A stretch of 64,000 nt of DNA from Streptomyces sp. TLI_053 (GCF_900105395.1 NZ_LT629775.1:5044001-5108000), one strand, 5' to 3'. Positions 43,377 to 52,667 are shown, counted from the first letter of the stretch. The notes: generated by a model from the letters alone, not told the origin. Made by a program: numbers and translations.

Positions 43377-43733
43377 CTACGCCGGGGCGGCCGCCTCCTC
43401 GGCGCCGTCCAGCGCGTGCCGCCTGCCCCAGGCGCCCAGCGGGGCCAGCGCCTCGTTGAGCCGCCGCCCGGCCGCCGTGAGGGAGTACTCGACCCGCGGC
43501 GGCACCTCGTCGAACGAGGCGCGGTGCACGACGCCGTCCGCCTCCAGCTCGCGCAGATGGGCGGCGAGCACCTTCTCGGTGATCCCGGGTACGTGGCGGC
43601 GCAGCTCGCCGAAGCGCAGGCTCGGCCGCTCGCCGAGGGCCCAGAGGATCAGCACCTTCCACTTGCCGCCGATCACGTCCATCGCGGCGTCGATCCCGCA
43701 CACGTACGCGCCGGGCCTCGGTGTCGTCGCCAT
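43377..43733 (-). CDS. HxlR-family transcriptional regulator
   Basis: A 118-residue winged-helix protein. The HxlR signature appears as CGIDAAMDVIGGKWKVLILW with Cys12 at the position used for redox or electrophile sensing in some members. The recognition region is FGELRRHVPGITEKVLAAHL and the wing is PPRVEYSLTAAGR. It is divergent from an IRED-like oxidoreductase gene, with a perfect CAAGT/ACTTG dyad between them. Confidence 0.92.
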   Translation of the reverse strand: MATTPRPGAYVCGIDAAMDVIGGKWKVLILWALGERPSLRFGELRRHVPGITEKVLAAHLRELEADGVVHRASFDEVPPRVEYSLTAAGRRLNEALAPLGAWGRRHALDGAEEAAAPA

Positions 43734-43791
43734 GCCCTGCCCCCGCCCCTCCGCCGGCCTGCTCGCTCACCTCAGGGTAACCACCCACTCC

Positions 43792-43805
43792 CAAGTGCGT
43801 ACTTG
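43792..43805. promoter_or_regulatory. HxlR operator candidate
   Basis: Perfect dyad CAAGT-gcgt-ACTTG in the 106-bp divergent region between the HxlR gene and the oxidoreductase. Size and shape fit HxlR-family operators. Confidence 0.6.
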
Positions 43806-43839
43806 AGCAGGTCGGTGGCGGGCGACGAGCCTGGTGGGC

Positions 43840-44748
43840 ATGACGACGAACGACACCGAGACCCGCCCCGCGACCACCGCCCCCGCCCCGCTCACCCTGC
43901 TCGGCCTCGGTGCGATGGGCACCGCGCTGGCCGACGCCTGGCTTTCGGCCGGGCACCCGCTCACGGTCTGGAACCGCACCGCCGCCCGCGCCGAACCGCT
44001 CGCCGCGAAGGGTGCCACGACTGCGGCGACCCCGGCCGCGGCGGTCGCCGCCAACCGGCTGGTGGTGGTCTGCCTGCTGGACGACGAATCGGTCGGGGAG
44101 GCCCTGGCCGGGGCCGACCTGACCGGCAAGGACCTCGTGAACCTGGTGACCGGCACCCCCGGCACGGCCCGTGCCCGGGCCGCCTGGGCGGCCGCCCGGG
44201 GTGCCCGCTACCTGGACGGCGGCATCATGGCCGTGCCGCCGATGATCGGTGTCCCGCAGGCAGGCCCGTACGTGTTCTACAGCGGCTCGCGCGAGCTGTT
44301 CGAGGAGCACCGGGAGACCCTCGCCGTCCCGGCCGGTACCCGCTGGGTCGGCGAGGACGCCGGTTTCGCCGCGCTGCACGACGTGGCGCTGCTGAGCGCG
44401 ATGTACGGGATGTTCGCGGGGGTCGCGCACGCCTTCGCGCTGGTACGGGACGAGGCCGTCGACCCGGGCGCGCTGGCGCCGCTGCTCTCCTCCTGGCTCA
44501 CCGCGATGACCGGCTCGGTCGCGACCACGGCGCGGCAGCTGGCGGCGGGGGACTACACCGGGGGTGTCGTCTCCGACCTGGCGATGCAGGTCGCGGGCGT
44601 GCCGACCTTCCTGCGCACCGCCGAGGAGCAGGGTGTGAGCGCCGAACTGCTCACGCCCTACTTCGACCTGATGCGGCGGCGGCTGGAGGCCGACGCGCGC
44701 AACGGGGCCGAGGACCTCACCGGGGTGGTCGACCTGCTGCGCGGGTGA
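43840..44748 (+). CDS. Imine-reductase-like NAD(P)-binding oxidoreductase
   Basis: A 302-residue protein of the 6-phosphogluconate/beta-hydroxyacid dehydrogenase fold. The N-terminal Rossmann motif is LLGLGAMGTALADAWL with NRT after the second strand, indicating NADPH preference. The all-helical dimerisation domain (MYGMFAGVAHAFALVRDEAV) matches the imine reductase branch. It is divergent from the HxlR regulator, which probably induces it in response to a reactive carbonyl or electrophile. The ATG at 43840 is preferred over the GTG two codons upstream. Confidence 0.88.
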   Translation: MTTNDTETRPATTAPAPLTLLGLGAMGTALADAWLSAGHPLTVWNRTAARAEPLAAKGATTAATPAAAVAANRLVVVCLLDDESVGEALAGADLTGKDLVNLVTGTPGTARARAAWAAARGARYLDGGIMAVPPMIGVPQAGPYVFYSGSRELFEEHRETLAVPAGTRWVGEDAGFAALHDVALLSAMYGMFAGVAHAFALVRDEAVDPGALAPLLSSWLTAMTGSVATTARQLAAGDYTGGVVSDLAMQVAGVPTFLRTAEEQGVSAELLTPYFDLMRRRLEADARNGAEDLTGVVDLLRG

Positions 44749-44766
44749 CCGGGGTGGCCCCGGGTG

Positions 44767-44822
44767 GCTCGTCCGGCCGCCCGGTGCTCGTCCGGCCGCC
44801 CGGTGCTCAGCCGGCCGCCGGG
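44767..44822. repeat. 19-bp tandem repeat overlapping a gene end
   Basis: GCTCGTCCGGCCGCCCGGT occurs exactly twice (44767-44785, 44786-44804). A third, altered unit contains the aldo-keto reductase stop codon. CCGCCCGG and CCGGGCGG within it can pair, so the block may also serve as the terminator between the convergent genes. Confidence 0.75.
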
Positions 44823-45865
44823 CGGTCGGCCTCCGGCCGGCGGCGGAGGGCCGGTTCGGTGAGGGCCCGGGGCTGCCAGACCCCGTCCGGGTGGTAGACG
44901 TTGGTGCCGGGCGGGACGATCGCGTCGATCCGGTCCAGGGTCGCGTCGTCCAGGACGAGGTCGGCGCCCTTGAGGGCCGCCTCCAGCTGGTCCCGGGTGC
45001 GCGGGCCGATGATCACCGAGGTCACCGCCGGGTGCGCGAGCGGGAAGGCCAGGGCGAGTTCGGGCAGGGTGCGGCCGAGGCCCTCGGCGACGGCGGTCAG
45101 CTCCTCGACGGCGTCCAGCTTGGCCTGGTTCACCGGCAGCGCCGGGTCGAACCTGGCCGGCATCAGGGCGGCGCGACCGGTGCCCATGTCGATCGGCCGG
45201 TTCTTGCGGTAGCGGCCGGTGAGGAAGCCGGAGGCGAGCGGCGACCAGGTCAGCGCGCCCATGCCGAGCCGCCGCACGGTCGGCAGCACGTCCCGCTCGA
45301 TGCCGCGCGCGAGCAGCGAGTACGGCGGCTGCTCGGTCCGGAACCTCGGCAGGCCGCGCCGCTCCGCGACGTGGTGGGCCTCGACGAGGTCCTCGGCGGG
45401 GAAGGTCGAGCAGCCGAAGGCGAGGATCTTGCCGGCCCGCACCAGGTCGCCGAGCACGGCGAGGGTCTCCTCGATGTCCGTGCCGGGGTCGGGCCGGTGC
45501 ACCTGGTAGAGGTCGATCCGGTCGGTGCGCAGCCGCCGCAGGCTCTCCTCGACCTCGCGGACGATCCACCGGCGGGAGTTGCCGCTCCGGTTGCGGCCCT
45601 CGCCCATCGGGAAGTGCACCTTGGTGGCGAGCACGACGTCGTCACGGTCGCCGCGGGCCTGCAGGGCCTTGCCGACGATCTCCTCGGACTCGCCCCCCGA
45701 GTACATGTCGGCGGTGTCGACGAAGTTGATGCCGGCGTCGAGCGCGGTGTGGACGATCCGGGCGCAGTCGTCGTGGTCGGGGTTGCCGATGGCGCCGAAC
45801 ATCATGGTGCCGAGGCAGTAGGTACTGACCTCGATGCCGGTGCCGCCGAGGACGCGGTAGCGCAT
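44807..45865 (-). CDS. Aldo-keto reductase
   Basis: A 352-residue NADPH-dependent carbonyl reductase with a TIM-barrel. The catalytic tetrad is visible: Asp50 and Tyr55 in DTADMYS, Lys82 in TKVHF and His in YQVHRPDPGTD. The cofactor loop IIGPRTRDQLEAAL lies near the C-terminus. It is the only gene behind a MerR-type promoter (45932-45962), suggesting strong induction by a stress sensor encoded elsewhere. Substrate unknown; such AKRs clear aldehydes, quinones and methylglyoxal. Confidence 0.93.
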   Translation of the reverse strand: MRYRVLGGTGIEVSTYCLGTMMFGAIGNPDHDDCARIVHTALDAGINFVDTADMYSGGESEEIVGKALQARGDRDDVVLATKVHFPMGEGRNRSGNSRRWIVREVEESLRRLRTDRIDLYQVHRPDPGTDIEETLAVLGDLVRAGKILAFGCSTFPAEDLVEAHHVAERRGLPRFRTEQPPYSLLARGIERDVLPTVRRLGMGALTWSPLASGFLTGRYRKNRPIDMGTGRAALMPARFDPALPVNQAKLDAVEELTAVAEGLGRTLPELALAFPLAHPAVTSVIIGPRTRDQLEAALKGADLVLDDATLDRIDAIVPPGTNVYHPDGVWQPRALTEPALRRRPEADRPAAG

Positions 45866-45890
45866 GGTGGTTCCTCCTGGGTCGTCGCTC

Positions 45891-45918
45891 GTGCGGGGTG
45901 CGGGGTGCGGGGTGCGGG
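45891..45918. repeat. 7-bp microsatellite, 4 copies
   Basis: GTGCGGG repeated four times head-to-tail in the 5' leader of the aldo-keto reductase, between its promoter and ribosome site. Slippage here would change leader length but not the protein. Confidence 0.8.
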
Positions 45919-45931
45919 GTCGCGGGTGCCG

Positions 45932-45962
45932 ACACTAGGAGTTGGAGTGCGCTCGAACGCAA
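45932..45962 (-). promoter_or_regulatory. MerR-type promoter (19-bp spacer) for the aldo-keto reductase
   Basis: On the minus strand TTGCGT (45957-45962) and TAGTGT (45932-45937) are separated by 19 bp. The spacer region holds the inverted repeat GTTCGAG-CGCA-CTCCAAC (45941-45958; one mismatch). An overlong spacer filled by a dyad is the defining feature of MerR-activated promoters. No merR gene is adjacent. Confidence 0.72.
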
Positions 45963-45991
45963 GAGGCGCTTCGCCCCTCGGGCCGGAGAGT

Positions 45992-46017
45992 GTTGCCGAA
46001 ACAGCAACGAAAGTTGC
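45992..46017. promoter_or_regulatory. GTTGC repeat upstream of the flavoprotein gene
   Basis: GTTGC-N7-GCAAC (45992-46008) is followed by a third GTTGC (46013-46017), ending 45 bp before the flavoprotein ATG. Possible operator; the binding protein is unknown. Confidence 0.4.
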
Positions 46018-46062
46018 CTCCCGGAGGGTGGTCGACGCAGCCTGGCGGTGGAGGTGATCGCG

Positions 46063-47112
<1,050 letters not shown>

Positions 47113-47141
47113 CCACCCACCTCGAAGGAACGGAGTACCCG

Positions 47142-48077
47142 ATGACCGGGCACACCCACCAGCACGGCCACCAGCACGGGCAGCAGACCGCTCAGCAGCA
47201 CGGCCACGACCACGGCCACAGCCACGACCACGGCCACGACGGCGACTTCGACTGGGACGCCCTCGCCGTCCACCTGGAGCGCGAGGCCGACCTCCAGTCC
47301 CCGGCCGTCACCGAGGCCGCGCACTGGCTGCGCGGACTGCTCGAGGACACCCCCGTCCGGCGGGTGCTCGACGTGGGCAGCGGGCCCGGGGTGATCGCCG
47401 GAGTGCTCGCGGAGACCTTCCCGGCCGCCGAGGTGGTCGCGGTCGACCGGTCGGCCGCCCTGCTCGAGCGGGCCCGGATCCGTTCGGTCGGCCGCGTCGG
47501 CACCCGACAGGCCGACCTGCCGGGGGACTTCGGCACCCTGGGCAGTGCCGAGCTGATCTGGTCCGGCAACGCGATCCACCATCTCGGCGACCAGCAGGCC
47601 GCGTTGACCGCCCTGGCCGGGACGCTGCGCCCCGGCGGCCTGCTGGCCGTGGCCGAGCGCGGTCTGCCCGCCCGCTACCTCCCGCGCGACCTCGGCCTCG
47701 GCCGTCCCGGCCTCCAGGCCCGGCTGGACGCGGCGCACGAGGAGGCGTTCGCGCAGATGCGCGAGGACACTCCCGGCGCGGTCGCGGTGGTGGAGGACTG
47801 GCCGGCCATGCTGGCCGCGGCCGGGCTGGTGCCGAGCGGCACCCGGACCTTCCTGGTCGACCGTCCGGCCCCGCTGGACACCGCGGCCCGCGAGTTCCTG
47901 CACGTCCAGCTCTCCCGCCGGCGCGGGCAGTTGGACACCCGGCTGGACGCGGACGACCTGGCGGTCCTGGACGCCCTGCTGGACCGGGAGGCGCCCACCG
48001 GCATCCTGGCCCGGCCGGACGCCTTCTACCTGACCGCGGTCACCGTCCACACCGCCCGGGCGGCCGGTGACCGATGA
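47142..48077 (+). CDS. Class I SAM-dependent methyltransferase with His-rich N-terminus
   Basis: A 311-residue methyltransferase. The first 32 residues contain 12 His (HTHQHGHQHG, then HGHDHGHSHDHGHDGD), a tract expected to bind Zn, Ni or Cu and unusual for this enzyme class. The SAM motif I is RVLDVGSGPGVIAG, the acidic residue after strand 2 is in VVAVDRSAAL, and motif post-II is LIWSGNAIHHLGD. It is 29 bp downstream of the flavoprotein gene (GGAG ribosome site), so probably cotranscribed. A thiol or metal-related substrate is suggested by context only. Confidence 0.88.
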   Translation: MTGHTHQHGHQHGQQTAQQHGHDHGHSHDHGHDGDFDWDALAVHLEREADLQSPAVTEAAHWLRGLLEDTPVRRVLDVGSGPGVIAGVLAETFPAAEVVAVDRSAALLERARIRSVGRVGTRQADLPGDFGTLGSAELIWSGNAIHHLGDQQAALTALAGTLRPGGLLAVAERGLPARYLPRDLGLGRPGLQARLDAAHEEAFAQMREDTPGAVAVVEDWPAMLAAAGLVPSGTRTFLVDRPAPLDTAAREFLHVQLSRRRGQLDTRLDADDLAVLDALLDREAPTGILARPDAFYLTAVTVHTARAAGDR

Positions 48078-48102
48078 CCGGTGGCGAAGTGGGAACGGGG
48101 GC

Positions 48103-48453
48103 TCACCGGTCGGGCTTGCGGTGCCGTCCGGTGCCCTTCCGCAGCAGCGGCACCGGAGTGTCCGCCTGCGGGAACACCGGCCCCGGCGCGGACCCGGGCG
48201 CGGACCCGGCCCCGGGGCGGACGATCAGCGGGTAGGCCTCGGCGTAGTTCTCGGCCACCGCGACCGGCTGCCAGGCGTGGCCGTCCCACTCGACCACGAG
48301 GCGTGGCACGTCCTGGAAGAGGTGCGCCGCGCGTCGGGGGCCGGGAGCGAGGGTGATCGCGTCCCTGGTCCCCGGCGCCCGGCGGCGGCGCGCCCGCTCG
48401 GCGTACCACTCGGCCAGCGGCCGGTCGGCCGGTGACCCCTCCTCGGCGTCCAT
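48103..48453 (-). CDS. DUF6087-family protein
   Basis: A 116-residue Streptomyces-type protein. The diagnostic core is PLAEWYAERARRRR, then VPRLVVEWDGHAWQPVAVAE and NYAEAYPLI. The middle is acidic/hydrophobic and the tail is basic (LRKGTGRHRKPDR). Members are often found near regulators and mobile genes in Streptomyces; their function is unknown. It is convergent with the methyltransferase gene (25 bp). Confidence 0.75.
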   Translation of the reverse strand: MDAEEGSPADRPLAEWYAERARRRRAPGTRDAITLAPGPRRAAHLFQDVPRLVVEWDGHAWQPVAVAENYAEAYPLIVRPGAGSAPGSAPGPVFPQADTPVPLLRKGTGRHRKPDR

Positions 48454-48558
48454 CGTCCGCGCCTCCCTCGGGTGTCGGTCGGGGACGGCCAGTCTTGCCG
48501 ATCGGCACCCGGCCGGGCGATTCCACGATCGGGTGAAAACGCCTCCGGCGAGCGGAGG

Positions 48559-48879
48559 TCAGAGCCCGGAGGCGAGCTTCAGGGTGACCGCGCCGGCGAT
48601 GATCGCGGCGAAGGACACCAGCTTGGGCAGGGTGATCCGCTCCTTGAAGATCAGCGCGCCGAACACCACCGTGCCGATCGAGCCGAGGCCCGTCCAGATC
48701 GTGTAGCCGACGCCCACGTCCAGGGTGCGCAGGGCGAGGCTCAGTGTGTAGATGCCGCCCGCGGCGGCGGTCAGGGTGAGCACGGAGGGCCAGAGTCGGG
48801 TGAAGCCCTTGGTGGCGTTGGTACCGAGTGCGAAGACGATCTCGAAGACGACGGCGACTGCCAGGTAGGCCCAGGCCAT
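48559..48879 (-). CDS. SMR-family (Gdx/SugE-like) small exporter subunit A
   Basis: A 106-residue four-helix transporter. The essential membrane Glu13 lies in VVFEIVFAL, NATKGFTRLWPS follows helix 1, and VGYTIWTGLGSIGTVVFG is the conserved helix-3 region shared with guanidinium exporters (Gdx, formerly SugE). It lies 81 bp downstream of a second SMR gene on the same strand; such pairs usually assemble as heterodimers. Guanidinium or quaternary ammonium export is likely. No guanidine riboswitch is recognisable upstream. Confidence 0.9.
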   Translation of the reverse strand: MAWAYLAVAVVFEIVFALGTNATKGFTRLWPSVLTLTAAAGGIYTLSLALRTLDVGVGYTIWTGLGSIGTVVFGALIFKERITLPKLVSFAAIIAGAVTLKLASGL

Positions 48880-48960
48880 GACGGTTCAACTCCTTGGTGC
48901 GGGTGAGGTTGCTGGTGCCGGTGCCGGTGCGGAGGGTCGGTGCGGAGGGTCGGTCGGGAT

Positions 48961-49338
48961 TCAGGCGGTGGCGGACGCGGGCCCGGGGGCGGTGGTCTGC
49001 GCGGCAGCACCGCGGCTGCTCAGCCGGTCGGCGAGCTTGAGGCCGAGCACCCCGCCGATGATGAGGACGAAGGCGAGGGCCTTCCCGGCGTTCATCTCCT
49101 CGTCGAAGATCAGCGTGCCGAGCACGACCGTGCCGACCGAGCCGATGCCGGTCCAGACGGTGTAGCCGACGCCGACGTCGAGGGTGCGCAGCGCGAGGCC
49201 GAGGAAGAAGATCCCGCCGGCGGCCGCGGCGGCCGTCAGCAGGGACGGGCCGAGTTCGGTGAAGCCGTGGGTGGCGTTGGTGGCGAGGGCGAAGACGACC
49301 TCGAAGACGGCGGCGACGAGCAGGTGGATCCAGGCCAT
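48961..49338 (-). CDS. SMR-family (Gdx/SugE-like) small exporter subunit B
   Basis: A 125-residue partner with the same four helices (Glu13 in AVFEVVFAL; VGYTVWTGIGSVGTVVLG) and an extra cytoplasmic tail of about 20 residues (SSRGAAAQTTAPGPASATA), which subunit A lacks. The ATG at 49338 is homologous to subunit A's start; the longer frame begins in the promoter region. Unequal tails are common in paired SMR proteins. It is divergent from a MarR gene, which probably controls both subunits. Confidence 0.9.
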   Translation of the reverse strand: MAWIHLLVAAVFEVVFALATNATHGFTELGPSLLTAAAAAGGIFFLGLALRTLDVGVGYTVWTGIGSVGTVVLGTLIFDEEMNAGKALAFVLIIGGVLGLKLADRLSSRGAAAQTTAPGPASATA

Positions 49339-49351
49339 GGGACGAGCCCCC

Positions 49352-49411
49352 CAAGTAGTTGTTGTATGTATGTGCAAACACTTTCTGCTGGGCAAGAGCA
49401 TGCATGTACAA
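49352..49411. promoter_or_regulatory. MarR operator region
   Basis: AT-rich 60-bp stretch in the 81-bp divergent region. TTGTATGTATGTGCAA and, in inverted orientation, CATGCATGTACAA share a TTGTA-(C/T)(A/G)TG core, forming two candidate MarR-dimer sites that flank the start regions of the MarR and SMR genes. Confidence 0.5.
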
Positions 49412-49419
49412 GTAATCTG

Positions 49420-49923
49420 ATGTCAACCACCCAGCCCGGACAGGGAGGAACCCCCGTGCCCACCGCCCCCGACGCCACCCCGTCCGACGCCCCCGACGGC
49501 GCGGCCGACGCCCGTATGTGGCACCGGCTCACCGCCCTGCACGCCCAGGTCGAGGGCCGGCTCGCCACCGTCCTGCAGCGGCGGCACGGCCTCGGGCTCT
49601 CCGAGTACCGCGCCCTCGGCCTGCTCGCCGAGGCGCCCAAGTCCGAGCTGCGGATGCAGGAACTCGCCACCGGCCTCGGCCTCAACCAGAGCTCGGTGAC
49701 CCGGCTGGTCGCCCGGCTCGGCGCCGCCGACTTCACCTACCGGGACCTCTGCCCGGACGACAAGCGCGGCGTCTACACCGTGCTCACCGACGCCGGCCGG
49801 ACCCGCCACCGGGAGGCCCGCGCCACCTACGAGGAGGCTCTCACCGGTGCCCTCGACGAGGCCGCCGTCGGGGCCCCCGAGCTGGCCCCGCTGCTCGGCG
49901 CGGCGCGCGGCGTCCTGGGCTGA
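49420..49923 (+). CDS. MarR-family transcriptional regulator
   Basis: A 167-residue winged-helix regulator. A Pro/Asp/Thr-rich disordered N-terminus of about 35 residues precedes the MarR fold: GLSEYRALGLLAEAPKSELR, MQELATGLGLNQSSVTRLVA and the wing DKRGVYTVLTDAG. It is divergent from the two SMR exporter genes, making a drug- or guanidinium-responsive switch likely. Confidence 0.9.
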   Translation: MSTTQPGQGGTPVPTAPDATPSDAPDGAADARMWHRLTALHAQVEGRLATVLQRRHGLGLSEYRALGLLAEAPKSELRMQELATGLGLNQSSVTRLVARLGAADFTYRDLCPDDKRGVYTVLTDAGRTRHREARATYEEALTGALDEAAVGAPELAPLLGAARGVLG

Positions 49924-49979
49924 GCCCGGCCGCCGTGCCCGGCCCGGTCACCTGTGGACCGCCCGTCCCCGGAACGCGG

Positions 49980-50016
49980 CTCGGCCGCCGCCCCGGGAAC
50001 GGGAGCGGCGGCCGAG
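49980..50016. terminator. Bidirectional terminator hairpin
   Basis: Perfect 12-bp stem (49980-49991 with 50005-50016) between the convergent marR and metG genes. Confidence 0.7.
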
Positions 50017-50064
50017 CGGTCGTGCCTCTTGCGTCGTACCTCTTGCCTCTTTCGGGCCGCGCGC

Positions 50065-51795
50065 CTACTCGCCGCCGCCGAAGCGGGCGCTCCAGGCGGC
50101 CAGGTCCTCGTCCGTGATCTTCGCGAACAGCACCGGCGGCACGGTGAACGGCGTCCCCGCCGGGACCGCGTCCAGCGACCGGGCCCCGGCCGCGTCCACC
50201 CAGTCGAGGGTGCGCGCCGGAGCGTCGGCCGGCAGCGCGAACGCCTCGCGCATCGCCTGTGCCGCCGTCGGGACGAACGGCTCGGAGACCACCGCGTACA
50301 GGTGGATCAGGTTCATCGCCGTGCGCAGCGTCAGCGCCGCCGCCTCCGGGTCGGTCTTCACCTGCAGCCAGGGCGCCTTCTCGTCCAGGTAGGCGTTGCC
50401 CGCGCTCCACAGCGCGCGCAGACTCTGCGTCGCCTTGCGGAAGTTGAGCGCCTCCAGCTGGGTCTCGTAGTCGGCCAGCAGCTCCGCGATCTGCGCGCCC
50501 AGCCGCTCCTCGGCCTCTCCCGCCGCGTGCCCGGCGGGCACCTCGTCGCCGAACCGCTTGCGGCTGAACGACAGCACCCGGTTGACGAAGTTGCCGAGGG
50601 TGTCGGCGAGGTCCTTGTTGACCACGGAGGCGAAGAGGTCCCAGGTGAAGCTGGAGTCGTCCGACTCGGGCGCGTGCGCCATCAGGAACCAGCGCCAGTA
50701 GTCGGCCGGCAGCAGCTCCAGCGCGACGTCGGTGAAGATGCCCCGCTTCTGGCTGGTGGAGAACTTCCCGCCGTAGTACGTCAGCCAGTTGAAGGCCTTG
50801 ACGTAGTCGACCTTCTTCCACGGCTTGCGCGAGCCGAGGATCGTCGCCGGGAACATCACGGTGTGGAACGGGACGTTGTCCTTGGCCATGAACTCGGTGT
50901 AGCGGACGGTGTCGTCGGCCTCGTACCACCAGGACTTCCAGTCCCGCAGCTCGCCGGCCGGGGCCGCGTCCGACCACTCCTTGGTCGCGCCGATGTACTC
51001 GATCGGGGCGTCGAACCAGACGTAGAAGACCTTGCCCGAGGCCGCCAGTTCCGGCCACACATCGGCGGGCACCGGCACGCCCCACTCCAGGTCGCGGGTG
51101 ATCGCCCGGTCCTGGAGGCCCTCGGTCAGCCACTTGCGGGCGATCGAGGAGGCCAGCACCGGCCACTCGTCGGCGTGCGCGGCGACCCAGTCCTCCACCT
51201 GCCCGGTCAGCTTCGACTGGAGCAGGAACAGGTGCGTGGTCTCCCGCACCTCCAGGTCGGCGCTGCCGCTGATGGCCGAGCGCGGCTCCAGCAGGTCGGT
51301 CGGGTCGAGCACCCGGGTGCAGTTCTCGCACTGGTCGCCGCGCGCCTTGTCGTAGCCGCAGTGCGGGCAGGTGCCGACGATGTAGCGGTCCGGCAGGAAG
51401 CGGCCGTCGGTGTTGGAGTACACCTGGCGGATCGCCCGCTCCTCGATGAAGCCGTTGGCGTGCAGCTCGCGGGCGATCTCCTGGGTGATCTCCCGGTTCT
51501 GCGGGGAGGAGCTGCGGCCGAAGTAGTCGAACGACAGCCGGAAGCCGTCGTACACCGCCTTCTGCTGCTCGTGCGCCCGCGCGCAGAACTCGGCCACCGG
51601 CAGCCCGGCCTCCTGCGCGGCCAGTTCGGCCGGGGTGCCGTGCTCGTCGGTCGCGCAGATGTAGAGCACCTCGTGGCCGCGCAGGCGCAGGTACCGCGAG
51701 TAGACGTCCGCGGGCAGCATGGACCCGACCATGTTGCCCAGGTGCTTGATCCCGTTGATGTACGGAAGGGCGCTGGTGATCAGGTGCCGAGCCAT
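50065..51795 (-). CDS. metG: Methionyl-tRNA synthetase
   Basis: A 576-residue class I synthetase that charges tRNA-Met for initiation and elongation. The HIGH-like motif is in SALPYINGIKHLGNMVGS and the KMSKS-equivalent is KFSTSQKRG. The zinc knuckle CPHCGYDKARGDQCENC is of the four-Cys type. It lacks the C-terminal EMAP/Trbp111 dimerisation domain, as in other actinomycetes. The ATG at 51795 gives the canonical MARHLITSALPY start; a longer frame upstream is not homologous. Monocistronic. Confidence 0.97.
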   Translation of the reverse strand: MARHLITSALPYINGIKHLGNMVGSMLPADVYSRYLRLRGHEVLYICATDEHGTPAELAAQEAGLPVAEFCARAHEQQKAVYDGFRLSFDYFGRSSSPQNREITQEIARELHANGFIEERAIRQVYSNTDGRFLPDRYIVGTCPHCGYDKARGDQCENCTRVLDPTDLLEPRSAISGSADLEVRETTHLFLLQSKLTGQVEDWVAAHADEWPVLASSIARKWLTEGLQDRAITRDLEWGVPVPADVWPELAASGKVFYVWFDAPIEYIGATKEWSDAAPAGELRDWKSWWYEADDTVRYTEFMAKDNVPFHTVMFPATILGSRKPWKKVDYVKAFNWLTYYGGKFSTSQKRGIFTDVALELLPADYWRWFLMAHAPESDDSSFTWDLFASVVNKDLADTLGNFVNRVLSFSRKRFGDEVPAGHAAGEAEERLGAQIAELLADYETQLEALNFRKATQSLRALWSAGNAYLDEKAPWLQVKTDPEAAALTLRTAMNLIHLYAVVSEPFVPTAAQAMREAFALPADAPARTLDWVDAAGARSLDAVPAGTPFTVPPVLFAKITDEDLAAWSARFGGGE

Positions 51796-52134
51796 CCTCG
51801 GATGCTCCGATTTCTCCCGCACGCACCCCGGTCCCGGAGTGCCGTGACGGGTGCAGGCTCTGGGGCGGCGGCGGGAACCGGGCACAGTCGCCGACTCCCG
51901 GTCGGCCGGCCAGAGCGACGTTCCACTGTGGGCTGCGCAATCCTATCCAAGCCGCCCCCGCCCCTTCGCCCGCATTTTCCGGGGTCGGAAGCTCCCCGCG
52001 CCGGTGCGGGAGGTCGGCCGCTCCGACTTCCCGCGCGGGCGGCGATGACCGGCGAACAGTGGGTGCCGGCCCACCGGTGCTCGGCGGCGAACCGTACCGG
52101 GGGCGGGGAAGGTGGCGGTGTCCATCGTGCCGGT
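51796..52134. other. Gene-free stretch upstream of metG
   Basis: No convincing gene on either strand between the metG start and the DUF397 terminator. It must contain the metG promoter; TAGGAT at 51940-51945 (minus strand) could be its -10, but no good -35 is visible. Confidence 0.4.
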
Positions 52135-52159
52135 GCCCCCTCGCGGGGCGCGAGGGGGC
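52135..52159. terminator. Terminator after the DUF397 gene
   Basis: Perfect 11-bp stem (52135-52145 with 52149-52159) with a GGG loop, 15 bases past the DUF397 stop codon. Confidence 0.7.
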
Positions 52160-52173
52160 GCCTGGAGAGCGTG

Positions 52174-52368
52174 CTAGGCGACGAAGTGGTCGAACTCCCC
52201 GGCCTTCACGCCGAGGACGAAGGCGGCCCACTTGCGGGGGGTGGTGCGGACGATGACGGCGTCGTTCTTGGGGTCGCGGAGCTCGACCATGCCGTTGACG
52301 GTGCGGATCTCGAGGGCGTCCTCGCCCTCGCCGCCGGGGGCGGCCTTCTGCCAGGTCTCCAGGTCCAT
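52174..52368 (-). CDS. DUF397-family protein
   Basis: A 64-residue protein with the DUF397 core: MDLETWQKA, VELRDPKNDAVIVRTTPRKW and AAFVLGVKAGEFDHF. DUF397 genes usually sit beside a DUF5753/XRE regulator and an RsbW-like ATP-binding protein (the bldB/whiJ/abaA-type loci that influence development and antibiotic production). Here no XRE gene is present, and only a remnant of an ATP-binding protein lies 300 bp away on the other strand. Confidence 0.9.
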   Translation of the reverse strand: MDLETWQKAAPGGEGEDALEIRTVNGMVELRDPKNDAVIVRTTPRKWAAFVLGVKAGEFDHFVA

Positions 52369-52667
52369 GGTGCTCGGGTCCCTTCAGGGGTGGGGTCAGC
52401 GGTGGGTGAAGTGGTCGGACCCGCCGCGCTCGACGCCTTCGAGCCGGGGCGCTGTCGGCGCACGCCGGGCGACAGGGGTGGTGGCATGCGTGCCCCTCCT
52501 CGACCGGGGCCTTCGGTGCAGTGTGCCGTGCCGTGGACGGCGGGTCCACCGAGCGCCGTCCGTCGCACTCGAACTCCGTTGCGGCCGCCTGCACATCGCC
52601 CTGCACATCGCCCGTCGCCGACGGATCCACCGCCGTGCCCGCCGCGCCCGCCGCACCCGAGCCGGAA

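Noticed and set aside
49339..49419. Guanidine riboswitch upstream of the SMR genes
   Set aside because: The region is only 81 bp, shared with the marR promoter, and no conserved ykkC-type motif can be seen.
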